A program made the position numbers and the translations under genes. From Marinobacter sp. 1-4A (GTDB lineage Bacteria; Pseudomonadota; Gammaproteobacteria; Pseudomonadales; Oleiphilaceae): a stretch of DNA of 64,000 nt. Where the stretch lies: the NCBI RefSeq assembly GCF_016597725.1, contig NZ_VCGY01000011.1:59450-123449 (forward strand). Direction: 5' to 3'. Positions 1-9,373 of the stretch are shown here, piece by piece (position 1 is the first letter of the stretch; each line of letters starts with the position of its first letter). The notes under the pieces are model-generated. The model searched no databases and was not told the DNA's origin. It saw only the letters and a program-made list of their open reading frames with translations.

Positions 1-619
1 TGTGTTGAATCTCCGCCAGGACCGAATCGGGCGCTAGATAACGGGGCGATTGACCAAGGCTGATTCGGTCGCGAATGCCGGTGGCAGAGATATCAAGCCA
101 AGGCGGGTTGAGCTTTAGAACGCGCCCCGCCGCGCAGCCGTGAAGCGCGCCAGCACTACCAGCAGCGTTCTTCACTAGCAACCTAGCTGGCTCACCGTCA
201 GGGTCGAGAATGATGCCGGGACGCTGCACCACAATGATATGGGCCAGCTCCGGAATGTGCTGCCATTCCTTCCATCGATCAAGGCCCGCGAAGGCATCGG
301 TACCCAAAACTATCGCCAGCGGCACATTAATCCCTAGCTCACCGCGCAGCTGGCGCAATGTATCCGCTGTGTAGGACGCTCCTCCGCGTCGTAGTTCGCG
401 GTCATCAATGCGCAAGTCAGGCTCACCGGCAATTGCCAGCTCCAGCAAGCGCAGCCGCTGCTCAGCCGTTGCGCCTGTCTCGCCACGATGAGGGGGAATG
501 TGGCATGGCATCAGACTGACCGGTACCTTTCCAAGGCGCTCGCTGACTTCCAGCGCAAGACGCAGATGGCCATGGTGCACGGGGTCAAAGGTACCGCCAT
601 AAATTACGTGCATCAGCAT
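1..619 (-). CDS. nadD: Nicotinate-nucleotide adenylyltransferase, 3' end cut by window edge
   Basis: NadD adenylates nicotinate mononucleotide to deamido-NAD in the cytoplasm, a late step of NAD synthesis. The translation carries the nucleotidyltransferase signature GGTFDPVHHGHL near the N-terminus and an ISATGIRDRI motif near the end, matching the family's GxFxPxHxGH and ISxTxIR motifs. About 206 residues are present and the family is usually about 215, so only a few C-terminal residues lie beyond position 1. The start at 619 forms a TGATG overlap with the proA stop, so the two are probably translationally coupled; a second in-frame ATG at 613 is an alternative start. Confidence 0.93.
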   Translation of the reverse strand, partial: MLMHVIYGGTFDPVHHGHLRLALEVSERLGKVPVSLMPCHIPPHRGETGATAEQRLRLLELAIAGEPDLRIDDRELRRGGASYTADTLRQLRGELGINVPLAIVLGTDAFAGLDRWKEWQHIPELAHIIVVQRPGIILDPDGEPARLLVKNAAGSAGALHGCAAGRVLKLNPPWLDISATGIRDRISLGQSPRYLAPDSVLAEIQH

Positions 620-1875
620 CAATTCCGGATGTGACCGTCGCCAAACACCACGTATTTTTGCGACGTTAATCCCTCAAGCCCCACCGGCCCACGGGCGTGT
701 ACTTTATCGGTGGAGATACCAATTTCAGCACCAAGACCATACTCGAAGCCATCAGCAAAACGGGTAGAGGCATTCACCATTACCGAGCTCGAATCCACCT
801 CGGTAATAAAGCGCCGGGCACGGGTGTAGTTCTCGGTGATAATGCTGTCGGTATGTTGGGAGCTGTATCGATTAATATGTGCGATAGCACCATCTAACCC
901 GTCCACCACACGAATAGCCAAAACCGGCGCCAAGTATTCCTCACTCCAATCTGCTTCCGTGGCAGCTGTTATATTCGCAAGAATTGCTTGAGTCTGCTCG
1001 CATCCGCGTAGCTCCACACCTTTTTTAGCAAAAGCGTCACCAAGCAACGGCAGGATATCCGCCGCAATTTCTGCGTCTACCAACAAGGTCTCCATGGTAT
1101 TACAGGTGCCGTACCGGTGGGTTTTCGCATTCACCGCAACGCTCAATGCTTTTTCCGGATCGGCATGGCTATCGATGTAAACATGGCATACGCCGTCAAG
1201 ATGCTTGATAACCGGCACACGAGCATCTCTACTAATGCGCTCGATCAGACCCTTTCCACCTCTGGGCACAATGACATCCACATAGTCCGGCATGGTAATC
1301 AATTCGCCAACCGCAGCTCGGTCGGTGGTTTTAATCACTTGTACCGCCGATTCCGGCAACCCGGCCTCTGCAAGACCCCGGGCGAGACACAAAGCAATGG
1401 CCTGATTGGAGTGAATGGACTCAGAACCACCCCGCAAAATCGTTGCATTGCCGGACTTGAGGCAGAGACTGGCAGCCTCAACCGTCACATTCGGACGGGA
1501 TTCGTAGATAATGCCAATAACACCCAAAGGCACACGCATTTTGCCCACTTGAATGCCGGAGGGACGGTAGGTCATATCCGTAATTACGCCGATAGGGTCC
1601 GGCAAAGAAGCAACCTGACGCAACCCCTCAATCATCGCGTCCACCCGTGCGGGCGTCAGCTCAAGCCGGTCCAGCATGGCAGCATCCAGACCGTTTGCCT
1701 GCCCGCTGGCAAGATCACGGGCATTGGCCTCTGCCAGTTCACCGCGTGCGGCGTCCAAGGCTTCGGCGGTCGCCAATAGCGCTCGGTTTCGCACGTCTGT
1801 TGTAGAACGGGCAATGAGTGTCGCCGCTGCCCGGGCCTGCTGACCGACTTCGGCCATGTAAGCTGCAATATCCAT
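619..1875 (-). CDS. proA: Gamma-glutamyl phosphate reductase
   Basis: ProA reduces gamma-glutamyl phosphate to glutamate-5-semialdehyde with NADPH, the second step of proline synthesis. The 418-residue length is normal for the family. The aldehyde-dehydrogenase-fold catalytic region is recognisable around [14 protein letters not shown], which contains the active-site cysteine, and [10 protein letters not shown] near the C-terminus is typical. An AAAGGG ribosome-binding site precedes the ATG. It is transcribed toward nadD and overlaps its start by one base; proB is not in this window. The gene is divergent from the GGDEF-like operon that starts at 2010. Confidence 0.97.
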   Translation of the reverse strand: MDIAAYMAEVGQQARAAATLIARSTTDVRNRALLATAEALDAARGELAEANARDLASGQANGLDAAMLDRLELTPARVDAMIEGLRQVASLPDPIGVITDMTYRPSGIQVGKMRVPLGVIGIIYESRPNVTVEAASLCLKSGNATILRGGSESIHSNQAIALCLARGLAEAGLPESAVQVIKTTDRAAVGELITMPDYVDVIVPRGGKGLIERISRDARVPVIKHLDGVCHVYIDSHADPEKALSVAVNAKTHRYGTCNTMETLLVDAEIAADILPLLGDAFAKKGVELRGCEQTQAILANITAATEADWSEEYLAPVLAIRVVDGLDGAIAHINRYSSQHTDSIITENYTRARRFITEVDSSSVMVNASTRFADGFEYGLGAEIGISTDKVHARGPVGLEGLTSQKYVVFGDGHIRN

Positions 1876-2009
1876 CCCTTTACCTTATGTATTTTCTGCC
1901 AGAATTCAGGAATAAGGCCCTAACTTTACCTTTCCCGTTTCAAGTACGCACCCCAAACAGATATTATACTGCTGTGGTACAACGGGAACTCCGGAAAAGG
2001 ACGAATACC

Positions 2010-3023
2010 ATGGCCCATACGGCCGACAAGTTTTTGCTGAACCGGTTATCACGCGCCAGCCTCGCTATTCTTGTGGGCATCGCAGCCCTGTGCGCCGTGC
2101 TGGGCGAACCCCTCACTGCGGCAACCGCCGCAGCGGCTGCCGGTGTCGTTGTCAGCGGACGTAGCTTTCACCCGGGGCGGGAGCTACGCCCTTGGCCAGT
2201 GGTTCAAAAATTATTTCTTGCAACACTGATACTACTCCTGCTTACCAGCTTCTGGACCGGACCTTGGGCCCTTAGCCACTGGTTATACGGTTTAGCACTG
2301 ATAGTGTTCGCTCTACTACCCCGGGGCCTTGCAACGCTGATAACTGTGGTGATTGTTGTTCTTGCAATGGCCGCTGCCCATTGGGCCGAAGGTATAGCCG
2401 ACCGGCACCAGATGATCAGCGCACTGCTGCTAACCATACTGCTTTCTGCTGTACTCATCTTCCTGCGCGAATACAAAACCCGCCAGCTTGCACCCTTAAG
2501 GCGCACCGACGAACTCACTCAAGCGGCCAGCCGGGAATACCTGTCTGCCGACTTGCACAAGGAAATCCAGCGCAGCGAGCGCGAGGGCACGGACATGTCC
2601 GTAATCATGATAGGCCTTGACGCCCACGCCAGTGACAACGACCCGGACGAGGATATACGTTCCATTCTTCCGCGAATCGGGCGCTTTCTGCATTCTCAAC
2701 TTAGGGACTTCGATACCTACTACCGGGCGGCAGATCTGCAGTTTCTTGTAATACTGCCGGGAATCGCTACGCAAGAAGCCGTCACCCGAGCCGAAACAAT
2801 TCGCAAGGGACTTGGCACCTTGCTCGAAACCCACGGCATGAACCTAACGGTTAGCACCGGTATCGCCGGGCTGAACATTGGTGACGACGCCGACAGCCTG
2901 CAGCAAAGCGCCGCTAACGCATTGCGCCGTGCACAGCAGCAGGGCGGAAATCGAACTCAAGCCTATAGCACTTGGGCGCCTGTTACGCCGCCCAAGCAAC
3001 GTATGGAGGGGTCTGCGCCATGA
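2010..3023 (+). CDS. Membrane protein with degenerate GGDEF domain
   Basis: A 337-residue protein with an N-terminal membrane region (about residues 15-155, several hydrophobic helices) and a C-terminal GGDEF-fold region (about 165-325). The position of the GGDEF signature reads ADLQF (residues 241-245) followed by LVILP, so the glycines and the metal and catalytic acidic residues are lost and diguanylate cyclase activity is unlikely. The start was chosen at ATG 2010 because GGAAAAGGA lies just upstream; a longer frame to 1818 would overlap proA. A TATACT -10-like hexamer sits at 1965-1970 with no good -35. The stop overlaps the next gene as ATGA, and the two proteins have the same architecture. 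The signal sensed is unknown. Confidence 0.82.
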   Translation: MAHTADKFLLNRLSRASLAILVGIAALCAVLGEPLTAATAAAAAGVVVSGRSFHPGRELRPWPVVQKLFLATLILLLLTSFWTGPWALSHWLYGLALIVFALLPRGLATLITVVIVVLAMAAAHWAEGIADRHQMISALLLTILLSAVLIFLREYKTRQLAPLRRTDELTQAASREYLSADLHKEIQRSEREGTDMSVIMIGLDAHASDNDPDEDIRSILPRIGRFLHSQLRDFDTYYRAADLQFLVILPGIATQEAVTRAETIRKGLGTLLETHGMNLTVSTGIAGLNIGDDADSLQQSAANALRRAQQQGGNRTQAYSTWAPVTPPKQRMEGSAP

Positions 3024-4018
3024 CAGAAACCCGCCTGAGAACCTGGACTCACAGCGTTGGCTATGGCCTTGCGACCTTGTTTATTTTTACACTGGCGCTA
3101 CAAAACCTCCGATATGGTTTCTATGAACTTTTCTACCTTGCAGCGGGCATGGCCACGCTGACGCTTGGCGGCCTTGCTTATACGTTCCTGAGCCGCAGGC
3201 ACCAGCTTTCGGCGCCCGGCCACTTAATCATTCTAGCTGGCCTGAACAGCGGTCTTCTGGCGGCCATGCTGACCATGGACGCTACAGGTATAACCCATTG
3301 GGCCATGCCGCTGTTAGTGCTTAATCTGCTTATTCTGCCACTGCGCCATGCGCTGATGCTCTCACTGCTTCTGCTCATCCCTATGGCAATTCTGCTCTTT
3401 GTAAAGCAGTCGCCAACAGATGCCGTCACTGCTATCAGCGGACTATTCATCGTGCTAACCGTTGCGGCACTCTATATATGGCAATACGACCATATGGCGC
3501 AGTCGGCTGAAGACCTTGCCATTACCGATCCCGTCACGGGCGCCCACAATGCACGCTTTCTTGACGAAACGCTGCAAAAGGAAATCAGCCGCGCCATTGC
3601 TACGGGCCACAGCCTGTCAGTTATTAACCTAACCATCGATTACGCCGACGAAGCCGCAGATCTCCATGGGGAGTCTGGCATGCAGGCGCTATTTCGCGAC
3701 ATGACACAGCACCTCTTTGGACTGATTCGCGCCGGGGACACCCTTTACACCCTGAATGACTCTGAGTTCTTCCTTATCCTGCCCTTCACTCCAGAGGAAG
3801 GCGTACGGGTGATTTCAGAGCGAATCAGGCGCACCATATCCGAAAATCACTGGCCATTGATTGGTAAGGCAACTGTAAGCCTTGGTTGCACCACGAGAGG
3901 CACCAGTGACACCCGCACAGATACCCTGCGCAAGCGCGCGCATCAAGCGATGCTGGAAGCGCGCAGACGAGGCGCTGACTCGGCCTGGTTCAGTCCGGGA
4001 GAAACTCTCCGGACATGA
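3020..4018 (+). CDS. Membrane protein with degenerate GGDEF domain (second of a pair)
   Basis: A 332-residue protein with about five or six hydrophobic helices in residues 12-155 and a GGDEF-fold domain in about 165-325. The domain opens with ITDPVTGAHNARFL, very like the canonical start of GGDEF domains, but the signature reads NDSEF (246-250), keeping only the EF. It may bind nucleotide or act as a partner rather than a cyclase; this is inference. The start at 3020 overlaps the previous stop by ATGA, with GGAGGGG just upstream. Its own stop overlaps the DedA-PAP2 gene in the same way, so the three genes form one tightly coupled operon. It may derive from a tandem duplication with the preceding gene. 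Confidence 0.84.
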   Translation: MTETRLRTWTHSVGYGLATLFIFTLALQNLRYGFYELFYLAAGMATLTLGGLAYTFLSRRHQLSAPGHLIILAGLNSGLLAAMLTMDATGITHWAMPLLVLNLLILPLRHALMLSLLLLIPMAILLFVKQSPTDAVTAISGLFIVLTVAALYIWQYDHMAQSAEDLAITDPVTGAHNARFLDETLQKEISRAIATGHSLSVINLTIDYADEAADLHGESGMQALFRDMTQHLFGLIRAGDTLYTLNDSEFFLILPFTPEEGVRVISERIRRTISENHWPLIGKATVSLGCTTRGTSDTRTDTLRKRAHQAMLEARRRGADSAWFSPGETLRT

Positions 4019-5466
4019 GCAACGCCTGGCTTACAGACCTAACTGCATGGTTGAGTGCCAACCCGGGCTGGGTGTCTCTTGCGCTATTCAGCACCGCCTT
4101 TATAGAGTCTCTGGCAATTGCCGGCATTATTGTGCCCGGCGTTGCCCTCCTTTTCGCCATTGCTGCATTAGCTGCACAAATTGGAATGCCCCTAATGGCC
4201 GTATTGCTGTGGGCGGGTATGGGAGCTATTGCTGGAGACGCCCTGAGCTTTGCCATCGGCAGGCTTTTTCAAGGCAGGCTGAACAGCGTTTGGCCCCTGA
4301 GCCGATACCCCAAACTCATCGTCAAAGGTGAACGCTTTTTCCATAGGCACGGCGGCAAGAGCATCATCATTGGTCGCTTTGTGGGGCCGGTCAGGCCAGT
4401 GATCCCCCTAATTGCCGGCGCTTTAATGATGTCTTGGCGGCGCTTTCTAGCCTTTAATATCGGCTCTGCCATTGCCTGGGCACCCGCGTATATTTTGCCG
4501 GGCTTTCTGGTGGGCAGCGCACTGTCGAGCAAAGTTCAGCTTCCGGCCCACGCCTATCTGGTGACAGCTGTCAGCATCGCAACATTGGCGGCGATCTACC
4601 TTGTTATTTTTCGTTTTCAGCTTGGCCTTGGCGACAACAGCCGCGCCTATATTTGGCTGCAACAGCGGATGGCGCAGTATGAAACCACCCATCGTTTCTG
4701 GCGCCTGTATTCCAACGAACGCCCTGCACAAGCGAGTGAATTTCCACTTGCGTCGCTAATGCTTGCCCTTGGCACACTTGCGTTGTTTATTCTTTGGGGC
4801 CAACTGGCAACCATGACCGACGTTATCGAACCTTTCGATCAACTGGTGATGCAGTGGTTCAGTGACTTGCGCCAGCCCTTGCTTGACGCACCTGCCATTG
4901 TCGCAACACTTCTTGGCGACCCGCCGGTGTTGACCGCAGCCGCGGTGCTGGCGTGTCTTGCTCTGGCGTTCCGCGGCCATTATGCGGCCGCCATTCATAT
5001 TGTGCTGGCAGCGGTTATAACAGCGGTGCTGGTAACGATCCTCAAAGCCGCTTTTGGGATTGATCGCCCCGATCAGGTGGTCAATCCACCATCATCAGGC
5101 TCTTTCCCCAGTGGTCACACCACAGGCATTACTGTATTCGTTACTCTGCTAGCCAGTTTTGTGGCAGCTGAAACCCGTAACAGCAAACGCTGGCAAACTT
5201 ACATGCTGGTCTCGCTACCCCTAATCCCCGTCGCTATTAGCCGACTGTATCTGGGCGTGCACTGGTTTAGCGATATTGTGGGAGGGTTACTGCTGGGACT
5301 GGCAATCACCGGAGCAACAAGAGCCAGCTTCAGCCGGTTCGACCGAGTGCCCATAGCACCGGATATTCTGACTGTTTCCGCCGCTCTAATCTGGCTGGCT
5401 TTCTGTGGTGGCTATGTCTGGGTTATGTGGCCAGAGGCCATCCAACATTACGCCCATTCGCCGTAG
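4015..5466 (+). CDS. DedA-family / PAP2 phosphatase fusion membrane protein
   Basis: A 483-residue integral membrane protein. The N-terminal half (about 1-200) is a DedA/VTT-type domain, recognised by the GRFVGPVRPVIPLIAG motif. The C-terminal half (about 245-480) is a PAP2 phosphatase domain with all three motifs intact: KAAFGIDRP (K344), PSGH (365-368) and SRLYLGVHWFSD (S409, H416). PAP2 enzymes dephosphorylate lipid phosphates such as undecaprenyl pyrophosphate or phosphatidic acid; DedA proteins include lipid-carrier flippases. The fusion suggests coupled flipping and dephosphorylation of a lipid phosphate, which is inference. It is the third gene of an ATGA-overlapping operon with two degenerate GGDEF proteins. 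Confidence 0.88.
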   Translation: MSNAWLTDLTAWLSANPGWVSLALFSTAFIESLAIAGIIVPGVALLFAIAALAAQIGMPLMAVLLWAGMGAIAGDALSFAIGRLFQGRLNSVWPLSRYPKLIVKGERFFHRHGGKSIIIGRFVGPVRPVIPLIAGALMMSWRRFLAFNIGSAIAWAPAYILPGFLVGSALSSKVQLPAHAYLVTAVSIATLAAIYLVIFRFQLGLGDNSRAYIWLQQRMAQYETTHRFWRLYSNERPAQASEFPLASLMLALGTLALFILWGQLATMTDVIEPFDQLVMQWFSDLRQPLLDAPAIVATLLGDPPVLTAAAVLACLALAFRGHYAAAIHIVLAAVITAVLVTILKAAFGIDRPDQVVNPPSSGSFPSGHTTGITVFVTLLASFVAAETRNSKRWQTYMLVSLPLIPVAISRLYLGVHWFSDIVGGLLLGLAITGATRASFSRFDRVPIAPDILTVSAALIWLAFCGGYVWVMWPEAIQHYAHSP

Positions 5467-5471
5467 CGGTC

Positions 5472-6050
5472 TCAACCTTCTTCAAGAACCTCAAGCAGTT
5501 CTTGCAGGCGGCTGAGGCGCGCCACTGGATCCTGCATTTCCAGAAGCTGCTGCTTCTCCAGCTTGTCCAAAGGTAATAATTCAGTCAGCCGCCAACCAAT
5601 ATCACGGGCATCTTCGTAATCGACAGTCATGCCCAGCTCATCAATCACCGGGTGCCGAAATAGAGCGCGCACCACCGAAGACAACTCGTGAAACACGGCG
5701 GGAATTTCCGCCCATTGTTCGACCGGCAAAAACTCAACCTCACCCATATTCAACCCGTCATCCTGCTGCCAGCTTTGGGTGATACAGACCTTGGCATCGC
5801 CCTCTACCGTAATTCCCAGCAACCCATTGTCCAGTTGCTGAAAGTCTATGATGCGCACATAGGTACCGGTTTCGTGGAACGATGCCACGCGGCCTGCTTC
5901 CGAACCATTTTGAAGCAGGGTGATCACGAACCCCTGATCCTCCTTCATGCAGCGGGTCAGCATATCTAGGTAACGCGGCTCGAACAGCTGTAACGGCACT
6001 CTCCCTCCCGGCAAAACAACCGAGTTGAGAGGAAAAACAGGAACTTTCAT
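5472..6050 (-). CDS. LON N-terminal (substrate-binding) domain protein
   Basis: A 192-residue stand-alone LON-N domain protein. The N-terminus (VPVFPLNSVVLPGGRVPLQL, followed by FEPRY) is the characteristic start of the Lon substrate-binding domain; no AAA ATPase or protease domain follows, so it is not a Lon protease. Such proteins are common in proteobacteria with no firmly assigned function. Its start overlaps the stop of the HDOD gene by four bases (ATGA), indicating co-translation. It converges on the DedA-PAP2 gene with only five bases between the stops and no visible terminator. Confidence 0.88.
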   Translation of the reverse strand: MKVPVFPLNSVVLPGGRVPLQLFEPRYLDMLTRCMKEDQGFVITLLQNGSEAGRVASFHETGTYVRIIDFQQLDNGLLGITVEGDAKVCITQSWQQDDGLNMGEVEFLPVEQWAEIPAVFHELSSVVRALFRHPVIDELGMTVDYEDARDIGWRLTELLPLDKLEKQQLLEMQDPVARLSRLQELLEVLEEG

Positions 6051-7303
6051 CGAATCGACAACAGCTTTTGTACTTCGTCTACACGAGCCCGCGCCTCGGT
6101 CAGAACCTCAAGACTGCGTGAGGCATTCAGCTCAAGGTTTCCAAGCCTACGGTAGGCTGGTACCTCGTCGAACGACGGTAAGCCCTCATTCTGGTTAGAG
6201 CCAATCATGGCGTGCAGTTGCGCCACAATAACGACATCAACCAGCTGGGGTTCGGCTTCCCGACTTTCGTGACTCCAGTCTTCCGCATGGCGCACAGCCT
6301 CAACAAAGGGCTTAGGAAACGACCAACTTCCCAGAACGGCGGTGCCCACATCAGCTCGCAACTCTTTGATGGCATTTTGTAAATTGGTATCGTCAGCAAA
6401 CAAGTTTACGTGGTGCTCGGCCTGCACCAAAACCGGAACCACGCCGATGTCGTGAAGCAAGCCTGCCAGAAGCGCCTCTTCGGGGTTCAGGCGGGTGGCA
6501 TGGTCTGCCAACACCCAGCAAAGCGCTGCTACCTCTCTGGAGTGCCGCCAGAGGTTTTCCATCTCTTTTTGCAAAGACGGATGTCGGCTTTTGAACACTT
6601 CCCGCATTGAAAATACGGTTACCAACTGGCGAGTCGTGCGCATGCCAAGTCGTACAACCGTCTCACGAACATTACGCACATCGCTGAAGCCCCGGTATAA
6701 CGGACTGTTGCAGGCCCGTACCAGTTTGGCTGCCATAGCAGGGTCAGCCGACACTGCGCTGGCTACCTGTTCTGCGGTGGTGTCGTCTTTATCAACCAAC
6801 CGCCGAACTTTCCACGCCACATCGGGAACACTGGGCAGCTTTAGCTGGTTGGAGCGCAACTCCGCATAAAACTCCATCAAAAGGTGATGCTCCTCGCTTT
6901 CACCTCCCGTCTGACTTTCCCCGGCATCCATCTCTACCTGAGCAACCGGAGCGGAACGCAGAAGCTGGTTGAGCACATCTTGCTCCACCACGAGAAACTC
7001 ACAGGGCTTTACCGCAGTAACGTCGTACATTCTTGGCTGCAGCCTGGCAATGGGGTTCAACGCCTGTTCGGTTTCCGCTTCAATGACCGATTTGCGACCA
7101 TCCACTGATTCCAACTCAACCTTTCCGGTTACCAGAAAATAATCCAGGCCGTCACGCACGCCGCGCTCTAACACGCGCTGTCCCGGCCCATGGGTCCTGC
7201 GCTCTGCCCGGCTGGCCAGCACCACCAGTTGCTCATCGGTCAGACGGTTCAGCGGTTGAAACTCTTTCAGACGGCGTAGCGGCAGGCTTTCCTGGCTAGC
7301 CAT
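6047..7303 (-). CDS. HDOD domain protein with N-terminal cyclic-nucleotide-binding-like domain
   Basis: A 418-residue cytoplasmic signalling protein. Residues about 12-125 have a cNMP-binding beta-barrel pattern, but the phosphate-binding cassette (normally GExxA...RxA) is replaced by ALNPIARLQPRMYDVTA, so classical cAMP binding is doubtful. Residues about 150-350 form an HDOD domain (LKLPSVPDVAWKVRRLV at its start) that retains HDIG at 284-287. HDOD proteins are regulatory, often linked to c-di-GMP or stress signalling. The start at ATG 7303 was chosen because AAGGAG lies seven bases upstream; a TTG at 7327 is less likely. It forms an operon with the LON-N gene. Confidence 0.87.
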   Translation of the reverse strand: MASQESLPLRRLKEFQPLNRLTDEQLVVLASRAERRTHGPGQRVLERGVRDGLDYFLVTGKVELESVDGRKSVIEAETEQALNPIARLQPRMYDVTAVKPCEFLVVEQDVLNQLLRSAPVAQVEMDAGESQTGGESEEHHLLMEFYAELRSNQLKLPSVPDVAWKVRRLVDKDDTTAEQVASAVSADPAMAAKLVRACNSPLYRGFSDVRNVRETVVRLGMRTTRQLVTVFSMREVFKSRHPSLQKEMENLWRHSREVAALCWVLADHATRLNPEEALLAGLLHDIGVVPVLVQAEHHVNLFADDTNLQNAIKELRADVGTAVLGSWSFPKPFVEAVRHAEDWSHESREAEPQLVDVVIVAQLHAMIGSNQNEGLPSFDEVPAYRRLGNLELNASRSLEVLTEARARVDEVQKLLSIR

Positions 7304-7467
7304 AAGCAATCTCCTTAGTTGTGTCAAAGCGAGGCATTGATTTATCGCATCTGTTAACTATTGTAACCACGGCACAGCAAAACAGCCATGCGCTTGAGGT
7401 CTAATCTGGTAGACTTTGTCTCTTCATTAGCAATCACCCAGTACCTTTACAGAGAGACCAGAACACC

Positions 7468-9303
7468 ATGCCTCAGTATCGTTCGCGGACTTCCACCGCA
7501 GGCCGTAACATGGCTGGCGCCCGCGCCCTCTGGCGCGCCACCGGCATGAAAGATGATGATTTCGGCAAGCCGATTATAGCGGTTGCCAACTCCTTCACAC
7601 AGTTTGTGCCCGGGCACGTGCACCTCAAAGATCTCGGGCAACTGGTTTGTCGCGAGATCGAAGCTGCTGGCGGCGTGGCCAAAGAGTTCAATACCATAGC
7701 GGTAGACGATGGCATCGCCATGGGCCACGACGGCATGCTTTATTCCCTGCCCTCCCGTGAAATCATCGCCGACTCTGTAGAGTACATGGCCAATGCCCAC
7801 TGTGCCGACGCTCTAGTGTGCATCTCGAACTGCGACAAAATCACACCGGGCATGCTGATGGCAGCCATGCGCCTGAACATCCCCGCCATTTTCGTATCCG
7901 GTGGCCCTATGGAGGCTGGCAAAACCAAATTATCCGAGCACAAGCTGGACTTGGTAGATGCCATGGTCATTGCCGCAGACCCAACTGCAGACGATGAAAT
8001 GGTTGCGGAATATGAGCGCAGCGCCTGCCCTACCTGCGGATCTTGTTCCGGCATGTTCACCGCCAACTCAATGAACTGTTTGGCGGAGGCCATTGGTCTT
8101 GCCCTGCCCGGCAATGGTTCTATGCTGGCTACCCACGCCGACCGCGAGCAACTGTTCCTAAAAGCTGGCCGCCAAATTGTGGAGAATGCGAAGCGGTATT
8201 ACGAACAAAACGACGCCAGTGTGTTGCCGCGGAGCATCGCTTCCATGGCTGCCTTCGAGAACGCCATGGTTATGGATATCGCCATGGGCGGCTCCACCAA
8301 CACCATTTTGCACCTTCTGGCAGCTGCACAAGAAGGCGGGGTTCCGTTCACCCTGAACGAGATCGATCAGCTTTCCCGCAAGGTTCCCCAACTTTGCAAA
8401 GTCGCGCCGAATTCGCCGAAATACCACATGGAAGACGTACACCGCGCCGGTGGTATTATGGGCATTCTTGGTGAGCTTGAACGTGGCGGACTGATCAATA
8501 CAGACCTGCCAACTGTGCACAGTAAAACCATGAAAGAAGCCCTTCAAACTTGGGATATTATGCGCTCCCCGCCCCCCGAGGTTGTGGAATTTTATAAAGC
8601 CGGGCCAGCCGGTATTCCTACCCAGACAGCGTTCAGCCAAAGTACGCGCTGGCCCAGCCTAGACGGCGACCGCGAAGCCGGTTGCATCCGCTCTGTCGAA
8701 CACGCATACAGTTCTGAGGGCGGGCTTGCTGTTCTCTATGGCAATATCGCCGTCGACGGTTGCGTGGTAAAGACTGCTGGCGTGGATGAGAGCATCTTTG
8801 TTTTCGAGGGCAAAGCTAAGGTATTTGAAAGTCAGGATGCTGCGGTTGCGGGCATCCTGGACGATCAAGTCAAGCCTGGCGATGTTGTCATCATCCGTTA
8901 CGAAGGCCCCAAGGGCGGCCCCGGCATGCAGGAAATGCTCTACCCCACAAGCTATCTGAAATCCAAAGGGCTGGGTAAAGACTGCGCACTGCTGACAGAC
9001 GGACGCTTCTCCGGCGGCACTTCCGGGCTTTCCATCGGTCACGCGTCACCCGAGGCTGCTGCTGGTGGGGCAATCGGGCTGATCGAAAATGGCGATACTA
9101 TTTTGATCGACATCCCCCAGCGCTCGATTAATGTGCAACTGGACCAGCAAGAACTGGACCGCCGTCGCGAAGCTCGGGACGCCAAAGGCTGGAAGCCTGA
9201 GCAACCAAGAGCGCGTGCCGTATCTGCTGCTCTAAAGGCTTACGCACTGCTGGCCACCAGTGCCGACAAAGGCGCGGTAAGGGACTTGGAAAAGCTCGGC
9301 TAG
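7468..9303 (+). CDS. ilvD: Dihydroxy-acid dehydratase
   Basis: IlvD dehydrates 2,3-dihydroxy-isovalerate and its methylvalerate homologue to the 2-keto acids in valine and isoleucine synthesis, using an Fe-S cluster. The 611-residue length matches the long E. coli type. Cluster-ligand motifs are present: [10 protein letters not shown] and [19 protein letters not shown]. The C-terminal [20 protein letters not shown] region is typical. It is a single gene, divergent from the HDOD gene. No leader peptide rich in branched-chain residues was seen in the 164 bases upstream, so attenuation is not evident. A strong terminator follows at 9319-9354. Confidence 0.98.
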   Translation: MPQYRSRTSTAGRNMAGARALWRATGMKDDDFGKPIIAVANSFTQFVPGHVHLKDLGQLVCREIEAAGGVAKEFNTIAVDDGIAMGHDGMLYSLPSREIIADSVEYMANAHCADALVCISNCDKITPGMLMAAMRLNIPAIFVSGGPMEAGKTKLSEHKLDLVDAMVIAADPTADDEMVAEYERSACPTCGSCSGMFTANSMNCLAEAIGLALPGNGSMLATHADREQLFLKAGRQIVENAKRYYEQNDASVLPRSIASMAAFENAMVMDIAMGGSTNTILHLLAAAQEGGVPFTLNEIDQLSRKVPQLCKVAPNSPKYHMEDVHRAGGIMGILGELERGGLINTDLPTVHSKTMKEALQTWDIMRSPPPEVVEFYKAGPAGIPTQTAFSQSTRWPSLDGDREAGCIRSVEHAYSSEGGLAVLYGNIAVDGCVVKTAGVDESIFVFEGKAKVFESQDAAVAGILDDQVKPGDVVIIRYEGPKGGPGMQEMLYPTSYLKSKGLGKDCALLTDGRFSGGTSGLSIGHASPEAAAGGAIGLIENGDTILIDIPQRSINVQLDQQELDRRREARDAKGWKPEQPRARAVSAALKAYALLATSADKGAVRDLEKLG

Positions 9304-9318
9304 CTTGGACTCTTAAAC

Positions 9319-9354
9319 AAAAAGCCCGTACAGATGAAGTCTGTGCGGGCTTTT
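9319..9354. terminator. Bidirectional rho-independent terminator after ilvD
   Basis: A 15-bp stem (AAAAGCCCGTACAGA with TCTGTGCGGGCTTTT, one G-U pair) has a five-base loop and A/T tracts on both sides, so it can end ilvD on the plus strand and the peptidoglycan-binding-fold gene on the minus strand. Confidence 0.92.
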
Positions 9355-9373
9355 CTGTTATAAGGTGCTGGCT

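Noticed and set aside
1117..1779. 220-codon plus-strand frame inside proA
   Set aside because: It is antisense to proA, with no recognisable domain and no initiation signal.
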